From VRUE01 sp963762205 (GTDB lineage: Bacteria; Actinomycetota; Thermoleophilia; Solirubrobacterales; 70-9): a stretch of 64,000 nt of DNA. The notes under the pieces are model-generated. The model made no database searches and was not told the origin of the DNA. It saw only the letters and a program-made list of their open reading frames with translations. The first letter of the stretch is position 1. Each line of letters opens with the position of its first letter. The translations under genes were made by a program, and so were the position numbers. The DNA lies in the NCBI GenBank assembly GCA_963762205.1, contig CAVXJZ010000001.1, positions 1 through 64,000 on the forward strand, read 5' to 3'. Below, in pieces: positions 15,920 to 24,632 of the stretch.

Positions 15920-17500
15920 CTAGAGGTCCACCGAGCGCCCGACCGAGAAGCCGTCGAGCTCGAGGATCTTGGCGATCGTCTCGTCGCGGACGTGGTCGTC
16001 GGTGGTCAGGGCGACGACCGCCCGCTCTCCGTCAGGCTCGGCGCCGACCGCAGCGGAGACGATGTTCACCGACTCCTCGCCGAAGATCGTGCCGACCTTG
16101 CCGATCATCCCGGGCCGGTCCGCGTAGCGGAAGACCGCGATGTGGTCGGCGAAGGGCAGGTAGAAGCTCTCGCCCCAGATCGAGACCAGGTAGGGCTCGT
16201 TGCGGGGGCCGACGCCCGTCCCCGAGACCTCGACGCCCTCCTCGGCGTCGCCGATCCTGACCGTGACCAGCTCGGTGAAGTCCTCGGCGCCGGCGTCCTT
16301 GGTCTCGACCAGGTCGATGCCGCGCTCCTCCGCCATCTGCGGGGCGTTGACGAGGTTGACCGGCTCCTCCGTGTGGCCGGAGAGGATGCCGACCAGCACG
16401 GCGATCCCGAGCAGGCGCGTGTCGTGGGCCGCGAGCCTGCCGCGGAACTCGGCCGTGACCCGGTCGACCGAGCCGTCGCCGAGCCCCTGGGCGAGCCGGC
16501 CCAGCTTTTCGCAGAGCGGCACGAAGGGAGCGAGCGCCTCCATCTCCTCTGGTCGCACTGCGGCGATGTTGACCGCGTTGGTGACGACGCCGCCGGTCAG
16601 GGCCGCGGTGACCTGCTCGGCGGTGACGACCCCCGCCCGGTCCTGCGCCTCGGCGGTGGAGGCGCCCAGGTGAGGGGTGACGACGACGTCCTCACGGGCG
16701 AAGATCGGGTGCTCGGTGAAGGGCTCGGACGGGAAGACGTCGAGGGCCGCGCCCGCCAGCCTGCCGCTCTCGAGGCCGGCTGCGACGGCGTCGAGGTCGA
16801 CGAGCTCACCGCGGGCGCAGTTGACCAGCCGTGCGCCATCCTTCATGGCGGCCACCGCGGCCCGGTCGATCAGGCCGATCGTCTCCGGAGTCTTGGGCGT
16901 GTGCAGGGTGACCACGTCGGCCCGGCCGAGCAGCTCCTCGAGTGTCTCCGCGCCCTCGACGCCAAGCTCGCGGAGGCGCTCGGCCGAGACGAACTTGTCG
17001 AAGGCGACGACCTCCATCTCGAAGGCCTGGGCTCGCTTGGCGACGAGCTGGCCGATGCGGCCGAAGCCGATCACCCCGAGGGCCTTGCCGTAGAGCTCGG
17101 TGCCCTTGAACTTCGGCCGCTCCCAGGCGCCCCCCGTCAACGAGCCGTGCGCCTGTGGGACGTTGCGGCAGAGGGCCAGCATCAGGGCCAGCGTGTGCTC
17201 CGCGGCGGCGACCGAGTTCGATTCCGGCGCGTTGGCGACGATCACGCCGCGCCTGGTCGCAGCCGGTATGTCGACGTTGTCGACGCCGGTCCCCGCCCGG
17301 CCGATCACCTTGAGGCGCTCGCCGCGCTCGATCAGGTCGGCGGTCATCTTCGTCGCCGAGCGGATCAGGATCGCGTCGTAGGCGGCGATCGCCTCGCCGA
17401 GCTCCTGGTCGGACATCTCGAAACCGAGGTCGACGTCGAAGTTCTGCCGCAGCAGGTCGACGCCGGAGTCGGCGATCTTCTCCTTGACGAGGACTTTCAC
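15920..17500 (-). CDS. serA: D-3-phosphoglycerate dehydrogenase
   Basis: First step of the phosphorylated serine pathway. The 526-aa protein is the long form: a split substrate domain, a Rossmann domain with GKALGVIGFGRIGQLVAKRA near residue 140, the catalytic segment with HTPKTPET and PHLGAST, an intervening allosteric substrate-binding domain, and a C-terminal ACT domain (FRYADRPGMIGKVGTIFGEESVNI) that normally binds serine. The GTG at 17498-17500 has a GGGGAG ribosome-binding site. It lies directly downstream of serC, the next enzyme of the pathway. Confidence 0.97.
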   Translation of the reverse strand: MKVLVKEKIADSGVDLLRQNFDVDLGFEMSDQELGEAIAAYDAILIRSATKMTADLIERGERLKVIGRAGTGVDNVDIPAATRRGVIVANAPESNSVAAAEHTLALMLALCRNVPQAHGSLTGGAWERPKFKGTELYGKALGVIGFGRIGQLVAKRAQAFEMEVVAFDKFVSAERLRELGVEGAETLEELLGRADVVTLHTPKTPETIGLIDRAAVAAMKDGARLVNCARGELVDLDAVAAGLESGRLAGAALDVFPSEPFTEHPIFAREDVVVTPHLGASTAEAQDRAGVVTAEQVTAALTGGVVTNAVNIAAVRPEEMEALAPFVPLCEKLGRLAQGLGDGSVDRVTAEFRGRLAAHDTRLLGIAVLVGILSGHTEEPVNLVNAPQMAEERGIDLVETKDAGAEDFTELVTVRIGDAEEGVEVSGTGVGPRNEPYLVSIWGESFYLPFADHIAVFRYADRPGMIGKVGTIFGEESVNIVSAAVGAEPDGERAVVALTTDDHVRDETIAKILELDGFSVGRSVDL

Positions 17501-17525
17501 GCCCGCTCCCCGCCCTTCCGGATGC

Positions 17526-18668
17526 TCATCGCATTACCCCGTCGGCGTTCTCGAGGGCCCAGTCGATGCAGGCGGTCAGGGCCTCGACATCGGCCGGCTC
17601 GATCGCGGGGAACATGCCGACCCGCAGCTGGTTGCGGCCCAGCTTGCGGTAGGGCTCGACGTCGACTATGCCGTTGGCGCGCAGGGTCGAGGCCAGGGCG
17701 GCGGCGTCGACGGCCTCGTCGAAGTCGATCGTGCCGACCACCAGGGAGCGCTTCTCCGGGTCGGCGACGAACGGCGTCGCGAGGTCGGATGCCTCGGCCC
17801 AGGAGTAGAGGTGCGAGGACGACGCGCCCGTCCTGCCCACGCACCAGTCGAGGCCGCCGTTCTCGAGCATCCACTCGAGCTGGTCGGCGAGCAGGAGCAG
17901 GGTCGCCACCGCCGGGGTGTTGTAGGTCTGGTCCTTGCGCGAGTTGTCGAGCGCGGTCTGCAGCGAGAGGAAGGCCGGCTGCCAGCGATCGCCGGCGCCG
18001 TCGAGGGCTTCGATCCTCTCGATTGCGGCGGGGCTCAGCGCCGCCAGCCAGAGCCCGCCGTCGGCCGCCAGCGCCTTCTGCGGGGCGAAGTAGTAGACGT
18101 CCGCCTGGGAGGCGTCGAGGGGAAGCCCGCCGGCGCCGGAGGTCGCGTCGACGAGGACGAGCGCGCCCTCGGAGCCGGTCGGCCGTCGGACGCCGACCAT
18201 CACCCCGGTCGAGGTCTCGTTATGGGCCCAGGCGATCGCGTCCGCCTCCGGGTCGGCGGTCGGCTCGGGCGCGTCGCCGGGCTCGGCTTCGACCACGATC
18301 GGGTCGGCCAGGAAGGGGGCGCCCGCGGTCGCCTTGGCGAACTTCTGCGAGAACTCGCCGTAGACGAGGTGCAGCGGCCGCTCGCGCACGAGCCAGGCGG
18401 CGGCGGCGTCCCAGAACGCGGTCGTGCCCCCGTTGCCCAGTGCCACCTCGTATCCATCGGGCAGGTCCAGCAGCTCGGCGATTCCGCCGCGGACACGGCC
18501 GACCAGGTCGCGCACCGGCTGCTGGCGGTGCGAGGTGCCCATCACGTCGACGCGCTCGGCGAGCCTGGCGAGGGCCTCGGGGCGCACCTTCGACGGCCCG
18601 CAGCCGAAGCGCCCGTCGGCGGGCTTCAGCTCGGCGGGGATCTGGGCGGAGGTCGAGACGGCGGCCAT
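17526..18668 (-). CDS. serC: Phosphoserine aminotransferase, mycobacterial type
   Basis: PLP enzyme that converts 3-phosphohydroxypyruvate to phosphoserine. The 380-aa sequence matches the actinobacterial SerC subgroup: PADGRFGCGPSKVRPEAL near the N-terminus, GTSHRQQPVRDLVGRVR, LGNGGTTAFWDAA, and the lysine segment YYFAPQKALAADGGLW. TAACCT ends 9 bases before its ATG, with no Shine-Dalgarno sequence, and the divergent cupin promoter is 6 bases away. It is the first gene of serC-serA, and serine feeds the cysE-cysK genes at 47-48 kb. Confidence 0.96.
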   Translation of the reverse strand: MAAVSTSAQIPAELKPADGRFGCGPSKVRPEALARLAERVDVMGTSHRQQPVRDLVGRVRGGIAELLDLPDGYEVALGNGGTTAFWDAAAAWLVRERPLHLVYGEFSQKFAKATAGAPFLADPIVVEAEPGDAPEPTADPEADAIAWAHNETSTGVMVGVRRPTGSEGALVLVDATSGAGGLPLDASQADVYYFAPQKALAADGGLWLAALSPAAIERIEALDGAGDRWQPAFLSLQTALDNSRKDQTYNTPAVATLLLLADQLEWMLENGGLDWCVGRTGASSSHLYSWAEASDLATPFVADPEKRSLVVGTIDFDEAVDAAALASTLRANGIVDVEPYRKLGRNQLRVGMFPAIEPADVEALTACIDWALENADGVMR

Positions 18669-18677
18669 CGGCGCAAC

Positions 18678-18683
18678 AGGTTA
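18678..18683 (-). promoter_or_regulatory. -10 hexamer of serC
   Basis: TAACCT, 9 bases before the serC ATG. Confidence 0.5.
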
Positions 18684-18689
18684 TTGACA

Positions 18690-18695
18690 TAGGGT
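18690..18695 (+). promoter_or_regulatory. -10 hexamer of the cupin gene
   Basis: TAGGGT, 7 bases before the cupin ATG at 18703. It is back to back with the serC hexamer. Confidence 0.5.
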
Positions 18696-18702
18696 GCCGG
18701 CG

Positions 18703-19134
18703 ATGAGCGACCCACCCGAGGCGATCACGAACGGCGACGGCTATGCCGTCGGGAATCTCTCCGGCATGGGCGAGGGCCACGGCTTCCGCAAGGTCCGCAA
18801 GGCCCTCGGCGTGACGGCGTTCGGTGTCAACGGCATCGTCATCCCGCCCTCCTACGAAACCGGCCGCCACCTGCACGAGAAGCAGGAGGAGCTCTATTTC
18901 CTGCACCGCGGCAGGATCGCGATCGTCTTCGACGACGGCGTCGAGCACGAGCTCGAGCCTGGCGGCTTCGCGAGAGTCGACGCCCCGACCGTGCGCAAGA
19001 TCCGCAACCTCAGCGACTCCGAGGACGCCGTCTACATCGTGATCGGCGGCAAGGACGGCTACGTCGGCCGTGACGGGGCACTGCCCGAGGACGAGGCCAG
19101 CCGCTTCGGCGAGAACGCCCCTCCCGGGGCATAG
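18703..19134 (+). CDS. Single-domain cupin protein
   Basis: A 143-aa protein with one conserved beta-barrel cupin: motif 1 HLHEKQEELYFLHRGRIAIVFDDG (about residues 51-74) and motif 2 around LEPGGFARVDAPTVRKIRN. The His-x-His...Glu pattern of motif 1 could bind a metal; motif 2 has Ala-Pro in place of the usual Pro-x-x-x-His. The ATG at 18703 is chosen over a GTG at 18694 because the leaderless -10 overlaps the latter. It may be a small-molecule isomerase, dioxygenase or sensor; divergence from serC is the only context. Confidence 0.75.
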   Translation: MSDPPEAITNGDGYAVGNLSGMGEGHGFRKVRKALGVTAFGVNGIVIPPSYETGRHLHEKQEELYFLHRGRIAIVFDDGVEHELEPGGFARVDAPTVRKIRNLSDSEDAVYIVIGGKDGYVGRDGALPEDEASRFGENAPPGA

Positions 19135-19170
19135 AGGGTGGGAAGCCCGGCCACCCTCCGGGCGAATTGA

Positions 19171-19193
19171 GGAACCCGCCTGCGGCGGGTTCC
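19171..19193 (+). terminator. Hairpin downstream of the cupin gene
   Basis: Perfect 10-bp stem GGAACCCGCC-tgc-GGCGGGTTCC about 37 bases after the cupin stop. No T-run follows, and being symmetric it could act on both strands. Confidence 0.6.
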
Positions 19194-19201
19194 AAACGAC
19201 G

Positions 19202-19220
19202 TGCGCGGCTGCGCCGCGCA
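19202..19220 (+). terminator. Second hairpin in the cupin-ilvC intergenic region
   Basis: Perfect 8-bp stem TGCGCGGC-tgc-GCCGCGCA, 8 bases after the previous hairpin. The 221-base convergent gap holds no gene that I can support. Confidence 0.45.
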
Positions 19221-19297
19221 ACTGACAGCTCGCGACGCGCGGGATGACCGCAGCTATTCCTTCGGGCGGCTCGGTGGACGGGTCGGCGGTCCCCGAG

Positions 19298-19341
19298 GCG
19301 GGACGGTCATGCTGTTGTCCCGCGGAGGGGGCCGTCGGCCC
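19298..19341 (-). terminator. Hairpins downstream of ilvC
   Basis: Two stems just after the ilvC stop: GGGCC-gtc-GGCCC at 19329-19341 and GCGGGAC/GTCCCGC at 19298-19323. They probably end the ilvC transcript. Confidence 0.4.
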
Positions 19342-19355
19342 ACCCGCGGCGCGCC

Positions 19356-20360
19356 TCAGAACTCCTGGTCGATCCAGGGCATCATGTCGCGCAGCTCTCC
19401 GCCGACCTCCTCGACGTGATGGGCGGCGCCCTCCTCGCGCATGCGGGACATGTTCTCGGCGCCGGCGCGGTTCTCCGCGATCCACTCCTTGGCGAACTCG
19501 CCGGACTGGATCTCACCGAGGATCTTCTTCATCGCCGCCCGCGCCTCGTCGCCGATCACCCGTTTGCCGCGGGTCATGTCGCCGTACTCGGCCGTGTTGG
19601 AGATCGAGTAGCGCATGCCCTGGATCCCCTTCTCGTACATGAGGTCGGCGATCAGCTTCAGCTCGTGCAGGCACTCGAAGTAGGCGAGGCGCGGGTCGTA
19701 GCCGGCCTCGACCAGGGTCTCGAACCCGGCGCGGACCAGCTCGCTGGCGCCGCCGCAGAGGACCGCCTGCTCGCCGAAGAGGTCGGTCTCGCACTCGTCC
19801 TTCATCGTCGTCTCGATCACCGCGGCGCGGGTGCCGCCGATCCCGGCTGCATAGGCGAGGACGAGGGCGTGCGCGTCGCCCGTCGCGTCCTGGTGGACCG
19901 CCATCAGACAGGGGACCCCATGGCCTTCCTCGAACTGGCGCCGGACCAGGTGGCCGGGGCCCTTCGGGGCGACCATGCCGATGTCGACTCCGGGCGAAGG
20001 CAGGATCTGCTCGAAGTGGATCGCGAAGCCGTGGGCGAAGAGCAGCAGGTTCCCGGGGGCGATGCCGTCGGCGATCTCCGCCTCCCAGATTTCGGCCTGC
20101 TTCTCGTCGGGCAGGAGGATCATCACCACGTCTCCGCGGCTCGCCGCTTCGGCGACGTCGAGCACCTCGAGGCCGTGCTCTTCGGCCTTCGCGCGACTGT
20201 CGGAGTCGGGGCGCAGCCCGACCACCACGTCGACGCCGGAATCCTTCAGATTGAGAGCGTGGGCGTGCCCCTGGGAGCCGTAACCGAGGATCGCGACGGT
20301 CTTCCCGTCCAGCTTCGAGAGGTCGGCGTCCTTTTCGTAGTAGATGTCGTCGGTGCGCAT
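19356..20360 (-). CDS. ilvC: Ketol-acid reductoisomerase
   Basis: Second common step of valine and isoleucine synthesis: alkyl migration plus NADPH reduction of acetolactate or acetohydroxybutyrate. The 334-aa class I enzyme has the dinucleotide motif GYGSQGHAHALNL near residue 25, a specificity loop GLRPDSDSRAKAEE, APKGPGHLVRR, and the metal-binding acidic helix TDLFGEQAVLCGG. TAGCCT ends 8 bases before the ATG, giving a leaderless start. That hexamer overlaps the TAG stop of menE. ilvB and ilvN lie 8 kb away with the menaquinone genes in between. Confidence 0.97.
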   Translation of the reverse strand: MRTDDIYYEKDADLSKLDGKTVAILGYGSQGHAHALNLKDSGVDVVVGLRPDSDSRAKAEEHGLEVLDVAEAASRGDVVMILLPDEKQAEIWEAEIADGIAPGNLLLFAHGFAIHFEQILPSPGVDIGMVAPKGPGHLVRRQFEEGHGVPCLMAVHQDATGDAHALVLAYAAGIGGTRAAVIETTMKDECETDLFGEQAVLCGGASELVRAGFETLVEAGYDPRLAYFECLHELKLIADLMYEKGIQGMRYSISNTAEYGDMTRGKRVIGDEARAAMKKILGEIQSGEFAKEWIAENRAGAENMSRMREEGAAHHVEEVGGELRDMMPWIDQEF

Positions 20361-20368
20361 GGCCTGGC

Positions 20369-20374
20369 AGGCTA
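20369..20374 (-). promoter_or_regulatory. -10 hexamer of ilvC overlapping the menE stop
   Basis: TAGCCT, 8 bases before the ilvC ATG. Its first three bases are the menE stop codon. Confidence 0.5.
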
Positions 20375-21698
20375 TCGGAGGGCTCTTCGCATCAGCTTGC
20401 CCGAGGGAGTGCGCGGCAGCGCCGAGGCGAGCTCGACCCGCTTCGGCACCTTGAAGCCCGCCAGCGAGTCGGCGCAGTGGCGGCGCAGCTCGTCCGGCGT
20501 GGCCGAAGAGCCGTCTTCGAGCACGACGATCGCGGTCACCGCCTGCTGCCACTCCGGGTCCTCGCGGCCGACGACCGCCGCGTCGGCGACCTCCGGATGG
20601 CGGAGCAGGACCTGCTCCACTTCGGCCGGGACGACGTTCTCGCCGCCGCTGACGATCATGTCGTCCATGCGGTCCTCGACGTAGAGGAAGCCCTCCTCGT
20701 CGATGCGGCCGAGGTCGCCGGTGTGCAGCCAGCCGTCGGCGTCGGCCCGGCCGGGGGCGACGGTCGGCCCCTGGACGAGGATCTCGCCGTCCTGGATGCG
20801 GAGATGGGTCGTGAGCAGCGGCCGGCCCGCCGAGCCGAGCTTGCGCCGCGCGTCGACGGGCGCCAGACGTCGTCACCTGCGAGCAGGCCTCCGTGAGGCC
20901 GTAGGTCTGGACCACGGTCGCGCCCCTCCCGATCGCCTCTTCGAGCGGCTCCTCGGGCACCGGGCCGCCGCCGATCAGGATCGCCCGCGGCCCGGAGAGG
21001 TCGGCGTCGGCCTCGAGCAGCCGCACGAGGGTGGTGGTGACCAGCGAGAGGACGGAGATGTCATCGTCGACCAGCGCCGCGGCGACCCGGTCCGCGTCGA
21101 AGCCGTCGTGGATCACGGCCGTCGTGCCGTAGATCACCGAGCGCATCACGATCCCGAGGCCGGAGATGTGGCTGAGGGGCAGGCAGCAGAGCCAGCGATC
21201 GGTTGGCGCGACGCCGATGTTGAAGGCGGAGCCGACCGCGCTCCAGAGGAAGTTGCCGTAGGTGAGGCCGACCGGGCTCGGTGCCCCCGAGCTGCCGCTG
21301 GTCAGGACCCGGCAGGCGACGTCGTCCATGTCGTGCTCGCCGAGCAGCGGCAGGTCGGCCTCGGTCTGGGTCAGCTCACCGGGGTCGAGGAGGTCGACGC
21401 TCGCCTCCTCTGCGGCGATGATCGCCGCATGCTCCGCCTCGGAGAGCTGCGGGGCGAGCGGCAGCACCGTCGCCCCCAGCTTCATCAGGGCGTGAACGAG
21501 GACCACCTGCTCGCGGCGCGGGTGCATGGTCAGGGCCGCGGTCGAGCCGCGCCGCACGCCGTGGGCTGCGAGGCGTCTGGCGACCCAGGTGGCCTCGGCC
21601 TCGAGCTCGGCGTAGCTGACCTCCTCGCCGTCGGCGACGAGCGCCGTCCGGTCCGGGCGGCTCTGGGATCTCTGTGAAAGCCAGTCGTCGAGTTTCAT
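20372..21698 (-). CDS. menE: o-Succinylbenzoate-CoA ligase, one frame break
   Basis: Adenylate-forming enzyme that activates o-succinylbenzoate for MenB in menaquinone synthesis. The N-terminal domain has the phosphate-loop LTSGSSGAPSPVGLTYGNF near residue 133 and the A5 motif QTYGLTEACSQVTT. The C-terminal domain has YVEDRMDDMIVSGGENVVPAEVE and the catalytic lysine in PRTPSGKLMRRAL. Removing one base at about 20867 joins them (VTTLAPVDARRKLGSAGRP), giving about 441 aa. The family includes many acyl-CoA ligases; assignment to MenE rests on the adjoining menB, menA, menC and menD. Confidence 0.85.
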
Positions 21699-21730
21699 CG
21701 CATGGAGGCGCGCGCAGGGATGTCCCTGGC

Positions 21731-21736
21731 TATCGT
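21731..21736 (+). promoter_or_regulatory. -10 hexamer of menB
   Basis: TATCGT, 7 bases before the ATG at 21744. Confidence 0.4.
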
Positions 21737-21743
21737 GCGCATC

Positions 21744-22611
21744 ATGCCGCAACGTCACAGGGACGCTCCTCCCGAGGAGGAACTGTACGCGCCGATCGAG
21801 TGGAGCCCGGCCGGGGAGTACGAGGACATCCGCTACGAGACGGCGGAGGGGATCGCCCGGATCGCGATCGATAGGCCCGAGGTCCGCAACGCTTTCCGGC
21901 CGCAGACGCTGATCGAGATCTCGAAGGCGCTCGAGGCGGCTCGCGAGGACGTCGAGATCGGCGTCGTCATCCTCACCGGCCAGGGACAGGACGCGTTCTG
22001 CTCGGGCGGGGACCAGAGGGTCCGGGGCGACAGCGGCTACGTTGCCGACGGGAGCCTCGCTCGGCCGCTTCCACGTGACCGACCTGCAGGTGCAGATGCG
22101 GCGGCTGCCGAAGCCGGTGGTGGCGATGGTCGCCGGACACGCGGCCGGCGGCGGCCACGTCCTCCATGTCTGCTGCGACCTGACGATCGCCGCCGACAAC
22201 GCCCGCTTCGGCCAGACGGGCCCCCGCGTGGGCTCGTGGGACGGCGGCTTCGGCGCCTCCCTCCTGCGCGACCTGGTCGGCACCAAGAAGGCCAAGGAGT
22301 TCTGGCTGCTGTGCCGCCAGTACGACGCCGAGGAGGCCCGGGAGATGGGGCTCGTCAACGCGGTCGTCCCGCTCGACCGCCTCGAAGAGGAGACCGTCGC
22401 CTGGTGTCGCGAGATGCTCCTGCTCTCGCCCTTCGCTCTGCGCCTGGTGAAGGCGAGCTTCAACGCACACGAGGACGGCTACGCGGGGATCCAGCAGCTG
22501 GCTCACGACGCCAACCTCCTCTTCTACGGCAGCGAGGAGGCCCGCGAGGGCCGCGAGGCGTTCAAGGAGAAGCGCCGCCCCGACTTCTCGCGCTACCCGC
22601 GGCGGCCATGA
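21744..22611 (+). CDS. menB: 1,4-Dihydroxy-2-naphthoyl-CoA synthase, one frame break
   Basis: Crotonase-fold enzyme that cyclises o-succinylbenzoyl-CoA. It shows the oxyanion-hole segment FCSGGDQRVRGDSGYV, characteristic of MenB rather than of ordinary enoyl-CoA hydratases, then VAMVAGHAAGGGHVLHVCCDLTIAADNARFGQTGPRVGSWDGG and the C-terminal FKEKRRPDFSRYPRRP. Removing one base at about 22059 joins DGSL to LGRFHVTDLQ and gives about 288 aa. The ATG at 21744 follows a leaderless -10. Its stop codon overlaps the menA start (ATGA). Confidence 0.93.
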
Positions 22612-23493
22612 GGATCTGGCTCATGGCGGCCCGGCCGCGCACCCTGCCGGCGGCCGTCGCGCCGGTGCTCGTCGGCACGGCCGCCGCCGTCTACTGGGCC
22701 GGCAGCCTGCCGCGGCCCGGGGCCTTCGTCGCCGCCCTCGTCGGCTCGGTCTTCATCCAGATCGGGACCAACCTCGCCAACGACTACTCGGACGCCAAGC
22801 GGGGAGCGGACACGGCGGACCGGCTCGGCCCGGTGCGGGTCACCTCGGCGGGGCTGGTCCCGCCGCAGCGGGTCCTCAACGCGACCTGGATCGCCTTCGC
22901 AATCGCGATCGCCTGCGGCATCTACCTGGCCACCGTCGCCGGCGTCGTGATCCTCGTCATCGGCGCCCTCTCGATCGCCGCCGGCGTCCTCTACACGGGC
23001 GGGCCGCGGCCCTATGGCTACGCCGGTCTCGGCGAGGTCTTCGTCTTCCTCTTCTTCGGGCTTGTCGCCGTCAACGGCTCCTACTACGTGCAGCTCGAGG
23101 AGCTCGACGCCCTTCCCCTCGGCCTCTCGATCGCGGTCGGCTTTCTCGCCACGGCGATCCTCGTCGTCAACAACGTGCGCGACATGGAGACCGACAGGCG
23201 GGCGGGCAAGATGACGCTGGCGGTGCGGATGGGGCGCCAGAACGCGGTCGTCCTCTTCCGCGGCCTGGTCCTCGGCGCCTTCGTCGTCCTCCCCGTCGCC
23301 CTCGCGGCCGGCGACAGCTTCACGCGCCCTGCCGCTGATCGGCTTGCTCGCCCTGCCGCTTGCCTTCGGCCCGATGCGGACGGTGACGAACCGCACTGAC
23401 GGCCCCTCGCTGAACGCGGCGCTGGCCGGCACCGGGGCGCTGCTGGGGGCCTACAGCCTGCTGGTCTCCGCCGGCCTGCTGCTCGCCAGCTGA
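22608..23493 (+). CDS. menA: 1,4-Dihydroxy-2-naphthoate polyprenyltransferase, one frame break
   Basis: Integral membrane UbiA-family prenyltransferase that attaches the isoprenoid tail in menaquinone synthesis. It begins WLMAARPRTLPAAVAPVLVGTAAA, has the first Asp-rich motif in TNLANDYSDAKRGADTADRLGP and the second in VVNNVRDMETDRRAGKMTLAVRMG, within about eight hydrophobic helices. As written it stops early; removing one base at about 23325 restores TALPLIGLLALPLAFGPMR and a TGA at 23491-23493, about 294 aa. It is translationally coupled to menB. Confidence 0.93.
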
Positions 23494-23506
23494 GAGGCTT
23501 TGGGCG

Positions 23507-24583
23507 ATGCGCATCCCCGCGCTCGAGGTGATCCCCTACGCGCTCCCCTTCCGCGAGCCGTACGTGACCGCCCGCGGCCGCCTCGACCGGCGCGAGATGG
23601 CGCTCCTCCGGGTGCGCGATGTGGACGGCGTCGAGGGGCTCGGCGAAGCGGTGCCGCTCAGCCTGCGCGGCGGGGCATCGCTCGGGCAGATCGTGGGCGA
23701 GCTCAGGGCGCTGACCGAGAGCTCGGTGCTGAGCCGTGCCGTCGAGTCGGACCGTCAGGGAGAGGACGCCCGGCTACCGGCGGACATCGACCTCTCCCCA
23801 CCCGCCCGCTGCGCGGCTCTGACTGCGCTGCTCGACCTCGGAGAGCGACGAGCCGGAGACGGGGTCGGGACCCCGCCGCGGCCGGTCCCATGCAACGCGA
23901 CCCTCGTTTCGGGGGAGCCGGCAGCGGTGGCGGCCGATGCACTCCGCTGGCAGGCCGAGGGCTACGGCACGTTCAAGCTGAAGCTCGGATCCGAAGACGA
24001 CGTGGGCCAGGTGCGGGCGGTACGCGAGGCGCTTGGGGCCGATGCGCAGATCCGAGTCGACGCGAACGCGGCCTGGGATCTGGAGACCGCCCGGGCGGTG
24101 CTCGCCGAGATCGAGCCCCTCGGGATTCAGCTCGCTGAGCAACCGGTGGCGACCATGGAGCGTGCTGTGGAGCTGGCACGGCATACGGAAATCCCGCTCG
24201 CCGGCGACGAGAGCGTCGAGTCGCCCGAGGATGCCCTGCGCGCCGCTCGGACCGGCGCCTTTCGGTTGACCGGAATCAAGCTCTCGAAGGTGGGCGGGCT
24301 GTTTCGGGCCCTGAGGATTGCGGGCAACCTGCCGGCCTACGCTTCGAGCGCCCTCGACGGGCCGGTCGGGATCGCCCTCGGCGCCCGCCTCGCGGAGCGG
24401 CTGCGCCCCCTGCCATGGCCGGCCACCGGGGAACGCTCCCACGGGCTCGCCACGCAGAGGCTCTTCGCATCCACCGTTGCCTCGACCGAGTGCGAGCTGC
24501 GCGATGGCTTCCTCCATCCCCCGGCCGGCCCGGGGCTCGGCGTCGAGATCGACGAGGCGGCGCTGGAGGCCCACCGGATTTAG
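23507..24583 (+). CDS. menC: o-Succinylbenzoate synthase
   Basis: Enolase-superfamily dehydratase that makes o-succinylbenzoate. The frame is intact (358 aa) with all catalytic positions visible: KxK at K157/K159 (FKLKLG), metal ligands D185 (RVDANAAW), E211 (LAEQPV) and D234 (AGDESV), and K258 in GIKLSKVGG. Family members can also be N-acylamino-acid racemases, but position between menA and menD makes OSBS clear. It starts 13 bases after the menA stop. Confidence 0.92.
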   Translation: MRIPALEVIPYALPFREPYVTARGRLDRREMALLRVRDVDGVEGLGEAVPLSLRGGASLGQIVGELRALTESSVLSRAVESDRQGEDARLPADIDLSPPARCAALTALLDLGERRAGDGVGTPPRPVPCNATLVSGEPAAVAADALRWQAEGYGTFKLKLGSEDDVGQVRAVREALGADAQIRVDANAAWDLETARAVLAEIEPLGIQLAEQPVATMERAVELARHTEIPLAGDESVESPEDALRAARTGAFRLTGIKLSKVGGLFRALRIAGNLPAYASSALDGPVGIALGARLAERLRPLPWPATGERSHGLATQRLFASTVASTECELRDGFLHPPAGPGLGVEIDEAALEAHRI

Positions 24584-24599
24584 GCTGGCGTGGCGCGTA

Positions 24600-24618
24600 G
24601 GTCGCTCATATTGCGACC
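24600..24618 (+). promoter_or_regulatory. Inverted repeat upstream of menD
   Basis: GGTCGC-tcatatt-GCGACC in the 49-base gap between menC and menD. The loop is the most AT-rich stretch of the area. It could be an operator or a short RNA hairpin. Confidence 0.3.
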
Positions 24619-24632
24619 GACGCGACTATCGC

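Noticed and set aside
19135..19355. Small gene or RNA in the cupin-ilvC gap
   Set aside because: Frames there have no start signal or family-like sequence; the gap is filled by three to four strong hairpins that suit convergent terminators.
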